A stretch of 37,551 nucleotides of DNA from an uncultured Collinsella sp. (lineage in GTDB: Bacteria > Actinomycetota > Coriobacteriia > Coriobacteriales > Coriobacteriaceae): contig UQPP01000023.1 in the NCBI GenBank assembly GCA_900543025.1, positions 1 to 37,551 on the forward strand, in the 5' to 3' direction. The first letter of the stretch is position 1. Each line of letters opens with the position of its first letter. The notes below the pieces were generated by a model. It saw nothing but the letters and a program-made list of their open reading frames with translations. It was not told the DNA's origin and did not search any database. Of the stretch, positions 24,418 through 31,548 are shown in pieces. A program made the translations under genes and the position numbers.

Positions 24418-26202
24418 CTAAGAACGCTTACGGCTCGCCATGGTGCCTGCGGCGATAGCGGCTGTTCCCGCAAGGACGGTTGCCACGATGGCCGCACCCG
24501 AGGTGTCGCCGGTTGCCGCGAGCACGCCGGTAGTCTTGGCTTTCGTGGTTGAAGCCGCAACGGCCTTGGTCGGCTTTGAGCCCTCAGGCTTGGGGTTCTG
24601 CTTGGACTCCGCGGGCTTGCTTTCTGCGGGCTTGGTCTCGTCGGGCTTGGGGTCTTCCGGCTTGGCTACCTCGGGAGGTGCGATGGTCGTACTTTTGGCG
24701 ACTGCTTTGATATAGAGGGAGTCGACCGTGGCGTCGCCCGTGCCGATGGCTTGGCCTGCCTCGTAGATGCCGTCACGGAGCTTGCGATAGTCAATGACCT
24801 TGCCGCCTTCGGGCGTCTGGATGGCGGCGTTCTCAATCTTGATGGTGCCGATTGTCTTGCCGTCAGCGCTCATGGCACGGGCAAAGATTGCCGCTGTATC
24901 TCCTTCGGCCGTTACCTTGCTGCGGTTGATCGAGATGACTGCGGGTGTGACGCCCTCGCTGGTCTGGGCGATGATGCCGATGTTCTCGCCTTGGGGTTCG
25001 CGCCTCGTCTCGCCATCTTGGTTTTCGCTGTAGGGGATGGGGCCGTCGCCGTTCTCGACATAGCGGGCTATGGCCTTGACAACGGAGTCGCTGATGTAGA
25101 TGTGGCCGCCCTTCTCGTTGGGTCGATCGTTTCTGGTGGAGAATGCAGCCGAAACCTCGCCTTCCGCAAACGCGTCCACGGTGGAGCCGTTCTTGACGAC
25201 GATGTCGTCCTGGTAGGTGAAGAGGGCGTTGGCGCCACCGTATCTGCCTTTACTTGCACGGACCGTCACGTTTGCATGATCGAGGGTGATGCCCTTGTGG
25301 GCATAGACGCCATATTCAACACCGTTTACGTTGAGGGAGGCGTTTGTGGCTGCGAGGCTGCCCTTGGCCTCGACGGCAGCGTCTTTCTCGGAGCTTGCCT
25401 TGACCTGGCTGCCGTCCGAGATGTTGATATTGCCGCCGCTCCAAAGGGCCTCACCATCGGCTGAGCTTGCCTCGACCGTCCCGCCACCCTTGATGGTGAG
25501 GTTCTTGTCGGCTCCAATACCCTTGTCCTTGGTAGCCCTGGCGGTGACGGCTCCGCTGTCGTCAATCGTGATATTGCCGTTTGCCCTGATGCCATCCGAT
25601 GCACCCGTGGCGTTGACGTTGCCCGAACCTTTGATAGCGAGATCACCTCCGGCATTGATGGCATCAAACCCAGTGCTCGTGGCGTTGACGGATCCGGCTC
25701 CGTCGATGTTGATATTACCCGTGGTGAGGATAGCGTCCTCAGTAGATGCCACGCTGAGCGTGCCGCCCTCGTCGCCTTGGATATTGAGCTCGGCATTCTC
25801 GTTAGTGCCATGAGAAACGTTGATGCTTTCGATCCATTCGGCAGTGACGATGTTGGTTCCCGAGTAATTCACGTTGAGCTTGCCCGCGGCCTGGATCTCG
25901 CCGCCGTTATAGTTGTTGAGCTTCAAGTCGTCGGCGCCGTCCCACGACCAGGTACCGGCCTCGTCGCTCGCTGCGGTGTTGTACTTGTTGCCGCCGACCT
26001 TGACCCATTCCGCTGCGAGCGAGACGCTCGGCATGAGCAGCGAGCTCACCGTGAGCGCGCACACGGCGCCCGCGACGATGCGGCGCGTCACGCGGCGCCA
26101 GCTGCCGTGCGCGAGTCCTATGCGACGGTGAACGTCGGGTTCGGCAACATGGGTTCCGGCGGTAGTGTCATTGCGTTTGGGGGTCGTGAACAAGGCTGCC
26201 AT
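24418..26202 (-). CDS. LAATG-anchored beta-helix surface protein (copy 2)
   Basis: This 594-residue exported protein has a long basic N-region (about 41 residues with WRRVTRR), a hydrophobic core (42-62) and a likely cleavage site after SLA/A (63-64). The mature part is a run of 21-24-residue repeats of the form (I/V)xAxGxITIxGxGxVxAxSxxDG. These resemble the Cthe_2159-type carbohydrate-binding (DUF4353) right-handed beta-helix. A Pro/Lys/Glu-rich wall spacer (KPEDPKPDETKPAESKPAES) leads to LAATG (561-565), a hydrophobic helix and RKRS, a sortase signal of the LAxTG type. ATG 26202 has GGGAG 6 nt upstream. It is a tandem duplicate of 26474-28240. Probable cell-wall adhesin or glycan-binding protein; ligand unknown. 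Confidence 0.85.
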   Translation of the reverse strand: MAALFTTPKRNDTTAGTHVAEPDVHRRIGLAHGSWRRVTRRIVAGAVCALTVSSLLMPSVSLAAEWVKVGGNKYNTAASDEAGTWSWDGADDLKLNNYNGGEIQAAGKLNVNYSGTNIVTAEWIESINVSHGTNENAELNIQGDEGGTLSVASTEDAILTTGNINIDGAGSVNATSTGFDAINAGGDLAIKGSGNVNATGASDGIRANGNITIDDSGAVTARATKDKGIGADKNLTIKGGGTVEASSADGEALWSGGNINISDGSQVKASSEKDAAVEAKGSLAATNASLNVNGVEYGVYAHKGITLDHANVTVRASKGRYGGANALFTYQDDIVVKNGSTVDAFAEGEVSAAFSTRNDRPNEKGGHIYISDSVVKAIARYVENGDGPIPYSENQDGETRREPQGENIGIIAQTSEGVTPAVISINRSKVTAEGDTAAIFARAMSADGKTIGTIKIENAAIQTPEGGKVIDYRKLRDGIYEAGQAIGTGDATVDSLYIKAVAKSTTIAPPEVAKPEDPKPDETKPAESKPAESKQNPKPEGSKPTKAVAASTTKAKTTGVLAATGDTSGAAIVATVLAGTAAIAAGTMASRKRS

Positions 26203-26218
26203 GGTTGCTCCCGTTCTC

Positions 26219-26229
26219 ATAGGGCCTAT
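26219..26229. promoter_or_regulatory. Conserved palindrome in leader of surface protein 2
   Basis: ATAGGGCCTAT is a palindrome 17-27 bp upstream of ATG 26202 and is conserved as ATAGGGCCTAT at 28257-28267 before the paralogue. It belongs to a roughly 90-bp leader that is nearly identical in both copies, and may be an operator or an RNA structure. Confidence 0.4.
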
Positions 26230-26347
26230 ACGACTAGATTCAGCGTATCTGCTGGATGTTGCCGGCGGTAGTGCCGTTTGGAGGGCAAAATGGCCAAAAT
26301 GGGGGAGAAATAGGCCGCACGCCGGCGCAGGGACCGGCGCTAAAAGA

Positions 26348-26380
26348 AAAGCGCGGGGCCGCATGGCGACTCCGCGCTTT
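26348..26380 (-). terminator. Duplicated permease terminator
   Basis: A 9-bp stem (AAAGCGCGG at 26348-26356 with its complement at 26372-26380) is a weaker copy of the hairpin at 28386-28422. It stands in the same relation to the permease-tail remnant as the original does to the permease gene. Confidence 0.6.
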
Positions 26381-26406
26381 ATTGTTCAGCTTTTGCAGCC
26401 TTGCCC

Positions 26407-26451
26407 TTACGCTACGAAGAAGTAGACGAGGAAGGCAAGGGCCGCGATCCA
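26407..26451 (-). pseudogene. Remnant of purine permease 3' end (last 14 codons and stop)
   Basis: The minus strand reads exactly WIAALAFLVYFFVA and a TAA stop, identical in protein sequence to the last 14 residues of the permease at 28448-28492, with silent nucleotide changes. Similarity stops abruptly at 26452. It is the scar of the tandem duplication that produced the two surface protein genes; it has no start codon and is not a gene. Confidence 0.92.
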
Positions 26452-26473
26452 CCCGTCCCGTGCGAAAAAGTGT

Positions 26474-28240
26474 TTACGAGCGCTTGCGGCTCACCACGGC
26501 GCCCGCGGCGATGGCGGCTGTTCCTGCAAGGGCGGCTGCCACGATGGCTGCGTTCGAGGCGTCGCCGGTTGCCGCGAGCTTGCCGGTGGTCTTGGCTCCC
26601 GTGGCTGCAACTGCAACGGTCTTGGTCGTCTTCGTGCCCTCGGACTTGGAACCCTCGGGCTTGGTCTCGCCGGGCTTCTCCTCGGGTTTGATCTCCTCGG
26701 GAGGCATGATGACCGTGCTCTTGGCGACAGCTTCGTTATAGGGGGAGTCGATCGTGGTGTCGCCCGTGCCGATGGTTTGACCCACCACGTAGAAGATGCC
26801 GTCATCGAGTTCTTCCTTGTTGCGATAGCCAATGATCTTGCCGCCTGTGGGCGTCTGTATGGGAGCGCCTTCGATCTCGATGGTGCCGATTGTCTCGCCG
26901 TCCGCGCTCACGGCAAGGGCGAAGATTGCCGCCGTGTCTCCCTCAGCTGTGACCTTACTGCGGACAATCGAGATGGTCGCGGGCGTGATGCCCTCCTTGG
27001 TCCGGGCAAAGATGCCGATGTTCACGCCCCTATGCTCGGGAATGACCGCGCCGCTTTGGTCGTTGCTGTAGTGATCGGGGCCGTCGCTACCGGACTCGAC
27101 ATAGCGGGCTATAGCCTTGACAACGGAGTCACTAATGTAGATGTGACCACCCGCTTCGTTGGGGTAGTAGTTTCTGGTGGAGATTGCGGTCGAGAACTGG
27201 CCTTCTGCGAACGCATCCACGATCGAGCCGTTCTTGATGACGATGTCGTCCTCGTCGGTGAAGAGGGCGCTGGCTTCATCGTTCCCTGCACTTGCACGGA
27301 CCGTTACGGTTGCGCCATCGAACGTGATGCCCTTGTAGACATAGATGCCATACCCAACGCCACTTGCGTTGAGGGAAGCGTTCGTGACCGTGAGGCTGTT
27401 TTTACCGTCGATGGCGGCGTCTTCCTCGGAGCTTGCCTTGACCTGGCTGCCACCCGAGATCTCGATGTTGCCGTCGGCCCAAATCGCATTGTCTTTGATA
27501 GAGCTTGCCTCTACCTTGCCGCCGCCCTTTATGATGAGGTTCTCGTTAGCATCGATACCCTGATCCTCGGTGGCCTTGGCGGTGACGGTTCCGCTGTTGT
27601 CGATCGTGATGTTGCCGTCGGCCCTGATGCCATCCGAATCGCCCGTGGCGTTAACGTTTCCCGAGCCCTTGATGGTGACATCGCCCCCGGCATCGATGGC
27701 ATCGTGCTCGGTGCTCGTGGCGTTGACAGTGCCAGCGCCGTCGATGTTGATGCTGCCGACGGAAGTGATGGCGTCACGAAAAGATGTCACGTTGAGCGTG
27801 CTGGACGCGTCGCCCTGAATTTTAAGCTCGGCGTTCTCGTTCGCGCCATCCTTAACCTTGATGCCGCGGCCATCGCCGTTAGTGACGATGTTGTCGCCCT
27901 CGTAGCTCACGTTGAGCTTGCCCGCTGCCTCGATCGCGCCGGCGTTATAGCCGTTGAGCTTCATGTCGTCGGCGCCGTCCCAGGCCCAGGTGCCGGCCTC
28001 GTCGCCTGCTGCAGTGTTGTACTGAGTGCCGCCGACGTTGACCCACTCGGCCGCGAGCGAGACGCTCGGCATGAGCAGCGAGCTCACCGTAAGCGCGCAG
28101 GCCAGGCCGCAGACGATGCGGCGCGTCACGCGGCGCCAGCTGCCGTGTGTGAGCAGCGTGCGACGGCACACGTCGGGCTCGACAAAATGGGCTCCAGAGG
28201 TTTTGTCATTGAGCTTGGGGGTCGTGAACAAGGCGGCCAT
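26474..28240 (-). CDS. LAATG-anchored beta-helix surface protein (copy 1)
   Basis: This 588-residue exported protein has the same layout as copy 2. A long basic N-region with WRRVTRR is followed by the hydrophobic stretch ALTVSSLLMPSVSLA and cleavage before AEW. Seven or more beta-helix rungs follow (DAIDAGGDVTIKGSGNVNA, GIRADGNITIDNSGTVTAKA and others), then a region with HIYISDSVVKAIARYVE. A shorter spacer (EEIKPEEKPGETKPEG) leads to LAATG (555-559) with a membrane helix and RKRS. ATG 28240 has GGGAG 6 nt upstream; the frame continues upstream without a ribosome site. It follows the purine permease terminator. It is interpreted as a wall-anchored binding protein; the family assignment to Cthe_2159-like beta-helices is by pattern. 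Confidence 0.85.
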   Translation of the reverse strand: MAALFTTPKLNDKTSGAHFVEPDVCRRTLLTHGSWRRVTRRIVCGLACALTVSSLLMPSVSLAAEWVNVGGTQYNTAAGDEAGTWAWDGADDMKLNGYNAGAIEAAGKLNVSYEGDNIVTNGDGRGIKVKDGANENAELKIQGDASSTLNVTSFRDAITSVGSINIDGAGTVNATSTEHDAIDAGGDVTIKGSGNVNATGDSDGIRADGNITIDNSGTVTAKATEDQGIDANENLIIKGGGKVEASSIKDNAIWADGNIEISGGSQVKASSEEDAAIDGKNSLTVTNASLNASGVGYGIYVYKGITFDGATVTVRASAGNDEASALFTDEDDIVIKNGSIVDAFAEGQFSTAISTRNYYPNEAGGHIYISDSVVKAIARYVESGSDGPDHYSNDQSGAVIPEHRGVNIGIFARTKEGITPATISIVRSKVTAEGDTAAIFALAVSADGETIGTIEIEGAPIQTPTGGKIIGYRNKEELDDGIFYVVGQTIGTGDTTIDSPYNEAVAKSTVIMPPEEIKPEEKPGETKPEGSKSEGTKTTKTVAVAATGAKTTGKLAATGDASNAAIVAAALAGTAAIAAGAVVSRKRS

Positions 28241-28255
28241 GGTTGCTCCCATCCT

Positions 28256-28268
28256 CATAGGGCCTATG
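28256..28268. promoter_or_regulatory. Conserved palindrome in leader of surface protein 1
   Basis: CATAGGGCCTATG, a 13-bp palindrome 16-28 bp upstream of ATG 28240, is matched at 26219-26229 in the duplicate. It is the most obvious symmetric element in the shared leader (about 28241-28340). Confidence 0.4.
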
Positions 28269-28385
28269 CGATTACGCCCAGCATATCTGCAGGATGTAGC
28301 CGGTGGTAGTGCCGTTTGGAGGGCAAAATGTCCAAAACTTGGGAAGCAATACATCGCGCGTCTGTGCGTTGCCTGGCTTTAAAAG

Positions 28386-28422
28386 CAAAGCGCGGAGCCG
28401 CTCGATGCGACTCCGCGCTTTG
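28386..28422 (-). terminator. Intrinsic terminator after purine permease
   Basis: A perfect 12-bp stem (CAAAGCGCGGAG at 28386-28397, complement at 28411-28422) has a 13-nt loop. The AAAA run at 28381-28384 gives UUUU on the minus strand after a two-base gap. Confidence 0.8.
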
Positions 28423-28447
28423 GTGTTCTGCTTTGGCAGCTTTGCCG

Positions 28448-29758
28448 TTACGCTACAAAGAAGTAGACGAGGAAGGCGAGGGCTGCGATCCACATGAGCG
28501 GCTTGATCTTGGAGGCCTCGCCCTTAAAGAGCGCGACGATCACGTAGGCGATAAAGCCCAGGCCAATGCCGGCAGAGATGGAGTAGGTGAAGGGCACGCC
28601 GGCGACAATCATGAACGCCGGGAAACCCTGAGACACGTCGGACCAGTCGATCTCGGAGGCCTCGCTCATCATGAGGTAGCCGACGTAGACCAGAGCACCG
28701 CAGGTGGCAGCGCTGGAAACGATGGTGACGATGGGGGAGAAGAACGCAGCGAGAATGAACAGCACGCCGGTGGTGACGGAGGTGAGACCCGTGCGGCCAC
28801 CATCGGCGGCGCCGGAAGTGGACTCGACGAAGGTGGTGATGGAGGAGACACCCATGAAACCGCCCACAGCGGCGGCGGCGGAGTCGACGATTAGGATCTC
28901 CTTGATATTCTCGACGTTGCCGTCGTCGGTGAGGAACTCGCCCTGCTTGGCCACGGCCATCGCGGTGCCCATGGTGTCGAAGAAGTCACTCATGAGCAGC
29001 GAGAACGAGATGACGAGGAGCGCGGGGTCGGTAAGGACCTTGACGATGGCGGGCACGCCGCCGGCGTCGGCGATGGGGCCACCGATGCTCGAGAAGTCGA
29101 GCGGGGCGATGATACCGGTCGGAGCCTGGGTCACACCTAGGGGGATACCGGCGATGACGGCGACGACGATGCCGATGAGCAGCGAGCCGGGGACGTTGCG
29201 GCAGGCGAGGGCGACCGTCACCAGGATGGAGATGATGCCGACGATGAAGGTGGGGGAGGTGATGTCGCCCAGACCGACGAGTGTACCGGCGCCAGCGGTG
29301 ATAATGCCGGCATCGCACAGGCCAATCATGGCGATGAACAGGCCCAGACCCACCGAGATGGCGTGACGCAGGACAACCGGGATGGCGTCCATGATGGCCT
29401 CGCGCAGGCCACAAAGCACGAGCAGCAAGATGACGATACCCTCGAGGAAGATAACGCTCATGGCCACGTGCCAGTCACCGCCGCAGACGGTGGTGGCGAT
29501 TCCAGCGATCATCGCGTTGACGCCTAAGCCCGACGCGCAGGCGAGCGGGCGGTTGGCGAAGATGCCCATGCAGATGGTCATGATGCCGGCGCCCAGGCAG
29601 GTGGCGCAGGCGAGCGCTCCCGCATCGATGCCGGCGCCCGAGAGCACCGCGGGGTTGACGGCGATGATGTAGGCCATTGCCAGGAACGTTGTCAGTCCAG
29701 CGCGAAGTTCGGTCCCGATTGTGGACTTGCGCTCGCTGACGTGAAATAGTTCGTCCAT
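28448..29758 (-). CDS. AzgA/PbuG-type adenine/guanine/hypoxanthine permease
   Basis: This 436-residue NCS2-family (AzgA subgroup) membrane protein has about 12-14 hydrophobic segments. Subfamily elements are the N-terminal ERKSTIGTELRAGLTTFLAM and AYIIAVNPAVLSGAG, then ACASGLGVNAMIAG, LLMSDFFDTMGTAMAVA and TTFVESTSGAADGGRTGL. It should import purine bases by proton symport. ATG 29758 has an AAGGAAAGGG purine tract 5 nt upstream; the longer frame to 29815 lacks a ribosome site. No purine riboswitch was recognised upstream. Its last 14 codons are copied at 26407-26451. Confidence 0.92.
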   Translation of the reverse strand: MDELFHVSERKSTIGTELRAGLTTFLAMAYIIAVNPAVLSGAGIDAGALACATCLGAGIMTICMGIFANRPLACASGLGVNAMIAGIATTVCGGDWHVAMSVIFLEGIVILLLVLCGLREAIMDAIPVVLRHAISVGLGLFIAMIGLCDAGIITAGAGTLVGLGDITSPTFIVGIISILVTVALACRNVPGSLLIGIVVAVIAGIPLGVTQAPTGIIAPLDFSSIGGPIADAGGVPAIVKVLTDPALLVISFSLLMSDFFDTMGTAMAVAKQGEFLTDDGNVENIKEILIVDSAAAAVGGFMGVSSITTFVESTSGAADGGRTGLTSVTTGVLFILAAFFSPIVTIVSSAATCGALVYVGYLMMSEASEIDWSDVSQGFPAFMIVAGVPFTYSISAGIGLGFIAYVIVALFKGEASKIKPLMWIAALAFLVYFFVA

Positions 29759-29912
29759 GCATACCCTTTCCTTGTTCGGCCCCGAGTTTAGGCCGATTGA
29801 CACGAACTCACCCACTATAGCCCCTTTACGACGCTGTTGTTCCTCGCATGTTGATGTTCGGCGCTTTGTAGCAGACGGACGGTATTTTTCGCATGAAAAT
29901 GTGTGGGTACCG

Positions 29913-29918
29913 TATACT
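29913..29918 (+). promoter_or_regulatory. Possible -10 element for deformylase-like gene
   Basis: TATACT lies 34 bp before ATG 29952 in a 193-bp divergent intergenic region. The -35 is weak (TTCGCA with a 19-bp spacer), so this is a tentative promoter. Confidence 0.35.
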
Positions 29919-29951
29919 TAAGCGGTTACAACGACCCCTATGGAGGAACGT

Positions 29952-30371
29952 ATGATTAAAGAGCTCTGCCACGACGAGGCTATTCTGTCCCAGCGTTGCG
30001 AGGTCGCGACCGTCGAAGACGAGTCGGTGGCACAGGACCTGATCGATACCATCAAGTCGCTCGACGATGCCGGCTGCCTTGCCGCCAACCAGATTGGCGT
30101 TACCAAGAAGGTCTGCGTCTACCTGGACGATGCCGGCGAGCCCCATGTGCTCTACAACCCCCGTCTGGTGTTTGGCCTGGGCGCCAGCAAGATGGAGGAG
30201 AGCTGCCTGACGCACGAGGAGATCACCAAGTCCACGCGCTATATCAAGTGCAAGGTCGCCTTTGACCAGATCGTCGACGGCAAGATGCGCGAGCGCAAGC
30301 AGGACTTCGTCGGCTTTGAGGCGCAGATGGTTCAACACATGATTGATCACTGTCTCGGTAAACTCGTCTAG
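29952..30371 (+). CDS. Peptide deformylase-like protein with altered HExxH (HMIDH)
   Basis: This 139-residue protein has the peptide deformylase fold motifs in order: GCLAANQIG (41-49) for GxGLAAxQ, ESCLTHEE (83-90) for EGCLS with metal-ligand Cys85, and QHMIDHCLG (128-136) for QHExDH. The metal ligands Cys85, His129 and His133 are present, but the catalytic Glu of HExxH is Met130. It is also shorter than housekeeping deformylases (165 residues or more). Start ATG 29952 has GGAGG 5 nt upstream; an in-frame ATG at 29940 lies before that site. Deformylation of nascent fMet may be lost or altered. A strong terminator follows at 30407. Confidence 0.8.
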   Translation: MIKELCHDEAILSQRCEVATVEDESVAQDLIDTIKSLDDAGCLAANQIGVTKKVCVYLDDAGEPHVLYNPRLVFGLGASKMEESCLTHEEITKSTRYIKCKVAFDQIVDGKMRERKQDFVGFEAQMVQHMIDHCLGKLV

Positions 30372-30406
30372 AACGATTTGATCGGGGATTGAACCGGTGC
30401 TTTGGT

Positions 30407-30442
30407 CCGGACATGACATTGTTGTCATGTCCGGGCTTTTTT
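30407..30442 (+). terminator. Intrinsic terminator after deformylase-like gene
   Basis: A perfect 12-bp stem (CCGGACATGACA at 30407-30418, complement at 30423-30434) has a TTGT loop and a six-T run at 30437-30442. Confidence 0.93.
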
Positions 30443-30503
30443 GTTTAGCGCCCCTTTGTTTGGAGACAATGAAATTAGCAAGAACGTAAAGCTAGGAGGC
30501 GCT

Positions 30504-31469
30504 ATGTGTACGAGCATTCGATTTACCGATAATTCTGGTCACATGTATCTGGGCCGCAATCTCGACTGGAGCTTTGACTACGGCCAACAGGTTCGCGTGA
30601 TGCCGCGCGGGTTTAACATTCCGTATTCGTTTATCGACGACGCGACAGCGGCACACGCGGTGATCGGTATGTGCATCGATTACAAGAACTACCCTATGTT
30701 CTTCGATTGCGGCAACGATGCGGGCCTCGCCGTGGCGGGCCTCAATTTCCCGGGTTATGCCGAGTATGCCGAGGGGCCGGTTGATGGAAAGACCAATATC
30801 GCGGCCTATGAGTTTCCCCTGTGGGTGGCAGCGACGTTCTCGACGGTCGATGAGGCCGAGGCCGCGCTGCGCGACACGGTGATTGTCGCCAAATCTGCCG
30901 GAGAGGGGCTGGGTGTGTCGCTGCTCCATTGGATTATCGGCGACAGCCAGCGCAGCATCGTGGTCGAGATGATGGCTGACGGCCTGCATGTATACGACGA
31001 TCCGGTCGACACCCTTGCCAATCAGCCCACCTTCCCGTGGCACATGGAAAACCTGCGCACCTATATCACCGCCACAAGCGATTTTCCGCAGACGGCGAAG
31101 TGGCGTGGCGCCGAGCTTAAGCCCTATGGAGCCGGTGCCGGCATGCGCGGTATTCCGGGTGACTGCTATTCGCCGAGCCGTTTTGTAAAGGCGGCGTACC
31201 TCAATGCCAATTACCCGCAAAAGGAGAGCGAGACCGAAAACGTCGTCCGCATGTTCCGCTCGCTCGAGGGCGTGGTGATGATCGAGGGGGCGTCCAGGAT
31301 GGGCGATGGCAAGTTCGAGAAGACTATCTACACCGGATGCTTTAGCGCGCGCACGGGCAATTATTACTACGCGATGTATGGGGATCCGTCGATTCGCTAC
31401 GTGAGCCTGATGGATGCCGAGGGCGCAAGCCCCGATAGGCTCGTGGTTCCCGAGCCGCGTCGTTCGTAG
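30504..31469 (+). CDS. Choloylglycine hydrolase / bile salt hydrolase family
   Basis: This 321-residue Ntn-hydrolase matches the usual 316-330 residues. After Met removal Cys2 is the nucleophile (MCTSIRF); Arg18 and Asp21 (GRNLDWSF), Asn81 (GLNFPGY), Asn173 (LANQPTFPWH) and Arg226 (SPSRFVKAA) match the catalytic set. It probably hydrolyses glycine- or taurine-conjugated bile acids; penicillin V acylase or N-acyl-homoserine-lactone activity cannot be excluded by sequence alone. No signal peptide, so it is cytoplasmic as expected. GGAGG at 30495-30499 fixes ATG 30504, since Cys must follow Met directly; a longer frame from 30441 is rejected. It shares a terminator with kup. Confidence 0.92.
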   Translation: MCTSIRFTDNSGHMYLGRNLDWSFDYGQQVRVMPRGFNIPYSFIDDATAAHAVIGMCIDYKNYPMFFDCGNDAGLAVAGLNFPGYAEYAEGPVDGKTNIAAYEFPLWVAATFSTVDEAEAALRDTVIVAKSAGEGLGVSLLHWIIGDSQRSIVVEMMADGLHVYDDPVDTLANQPTFPWHMENLRTYITATSDFPQTAKWRGAELKPYGAGAGMRGIPGDCYSPSRFVKAAYLNANYPQKESETENVVRMFRSLEGVVMIEGASRMGDGKFEKTIYTGCFSARTGNYYYAMYGDPSIRYVSLMDAEGASPDRLVVPEPRRS

Positions 31470-31492
31470 CCGTTAGCTTTACTGCAATGCAA

Positions 31493-31528
31493 AGCGGCCC
31501 TGCGTCTCTCGTGAGGTGCAGGGCCGCT
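31493..31528. terminator. Bidirectional terminator between bile salt hydrolase and kup
   Basis: AGCGGCCCTGC (31493-31503) and its complement (31518-31528) form an 11-bp GC-rich stem between convergent genes. T-rich sequence on the right is weak; AAA on the left serves the minus strand. Confidence 0.75.
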
Positions 31529-31548
31529 GTCGTTGATTTGTGACGTCG

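Larger units (their letters stand above)
24418..28492 (-). repeat. Tandem duplication of surface-protein module
   Basis: Two units are arranged head to tail on the minus strand. Each consists of permease 3' tail, terminator hairpin, leader with palindrome, and beta-helix surface gene. Unit 1 spans about 28492 to 26474 and unit 2 about 26451 to 24418. The junction lies within 26452-26473. Confidence 0.88.

Noticed and set aside
24418..28240. Repeated units in the surface genes as a CRISPR array or VNTR
   Set aside because: The periodicity is in the protein (21-24 residue beta-helix rungs) with diverged DNA, within intact reading frames.
26777..28309. Plus-strand 510-codon frame opposite surface protein 1
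   Set aside because: It mirrors the repetitive surface protein gene, which has a signal peptide, sorting signal and ribosome site on the other strand. The antisense frame is open because of codon bias and repeats.
29759..29951. Purine riboswitch upstream of the AzgA-type permease
   Set aside because: The conserved purine-aptamer core and loop-loop sequences were not seen on the minus strand.
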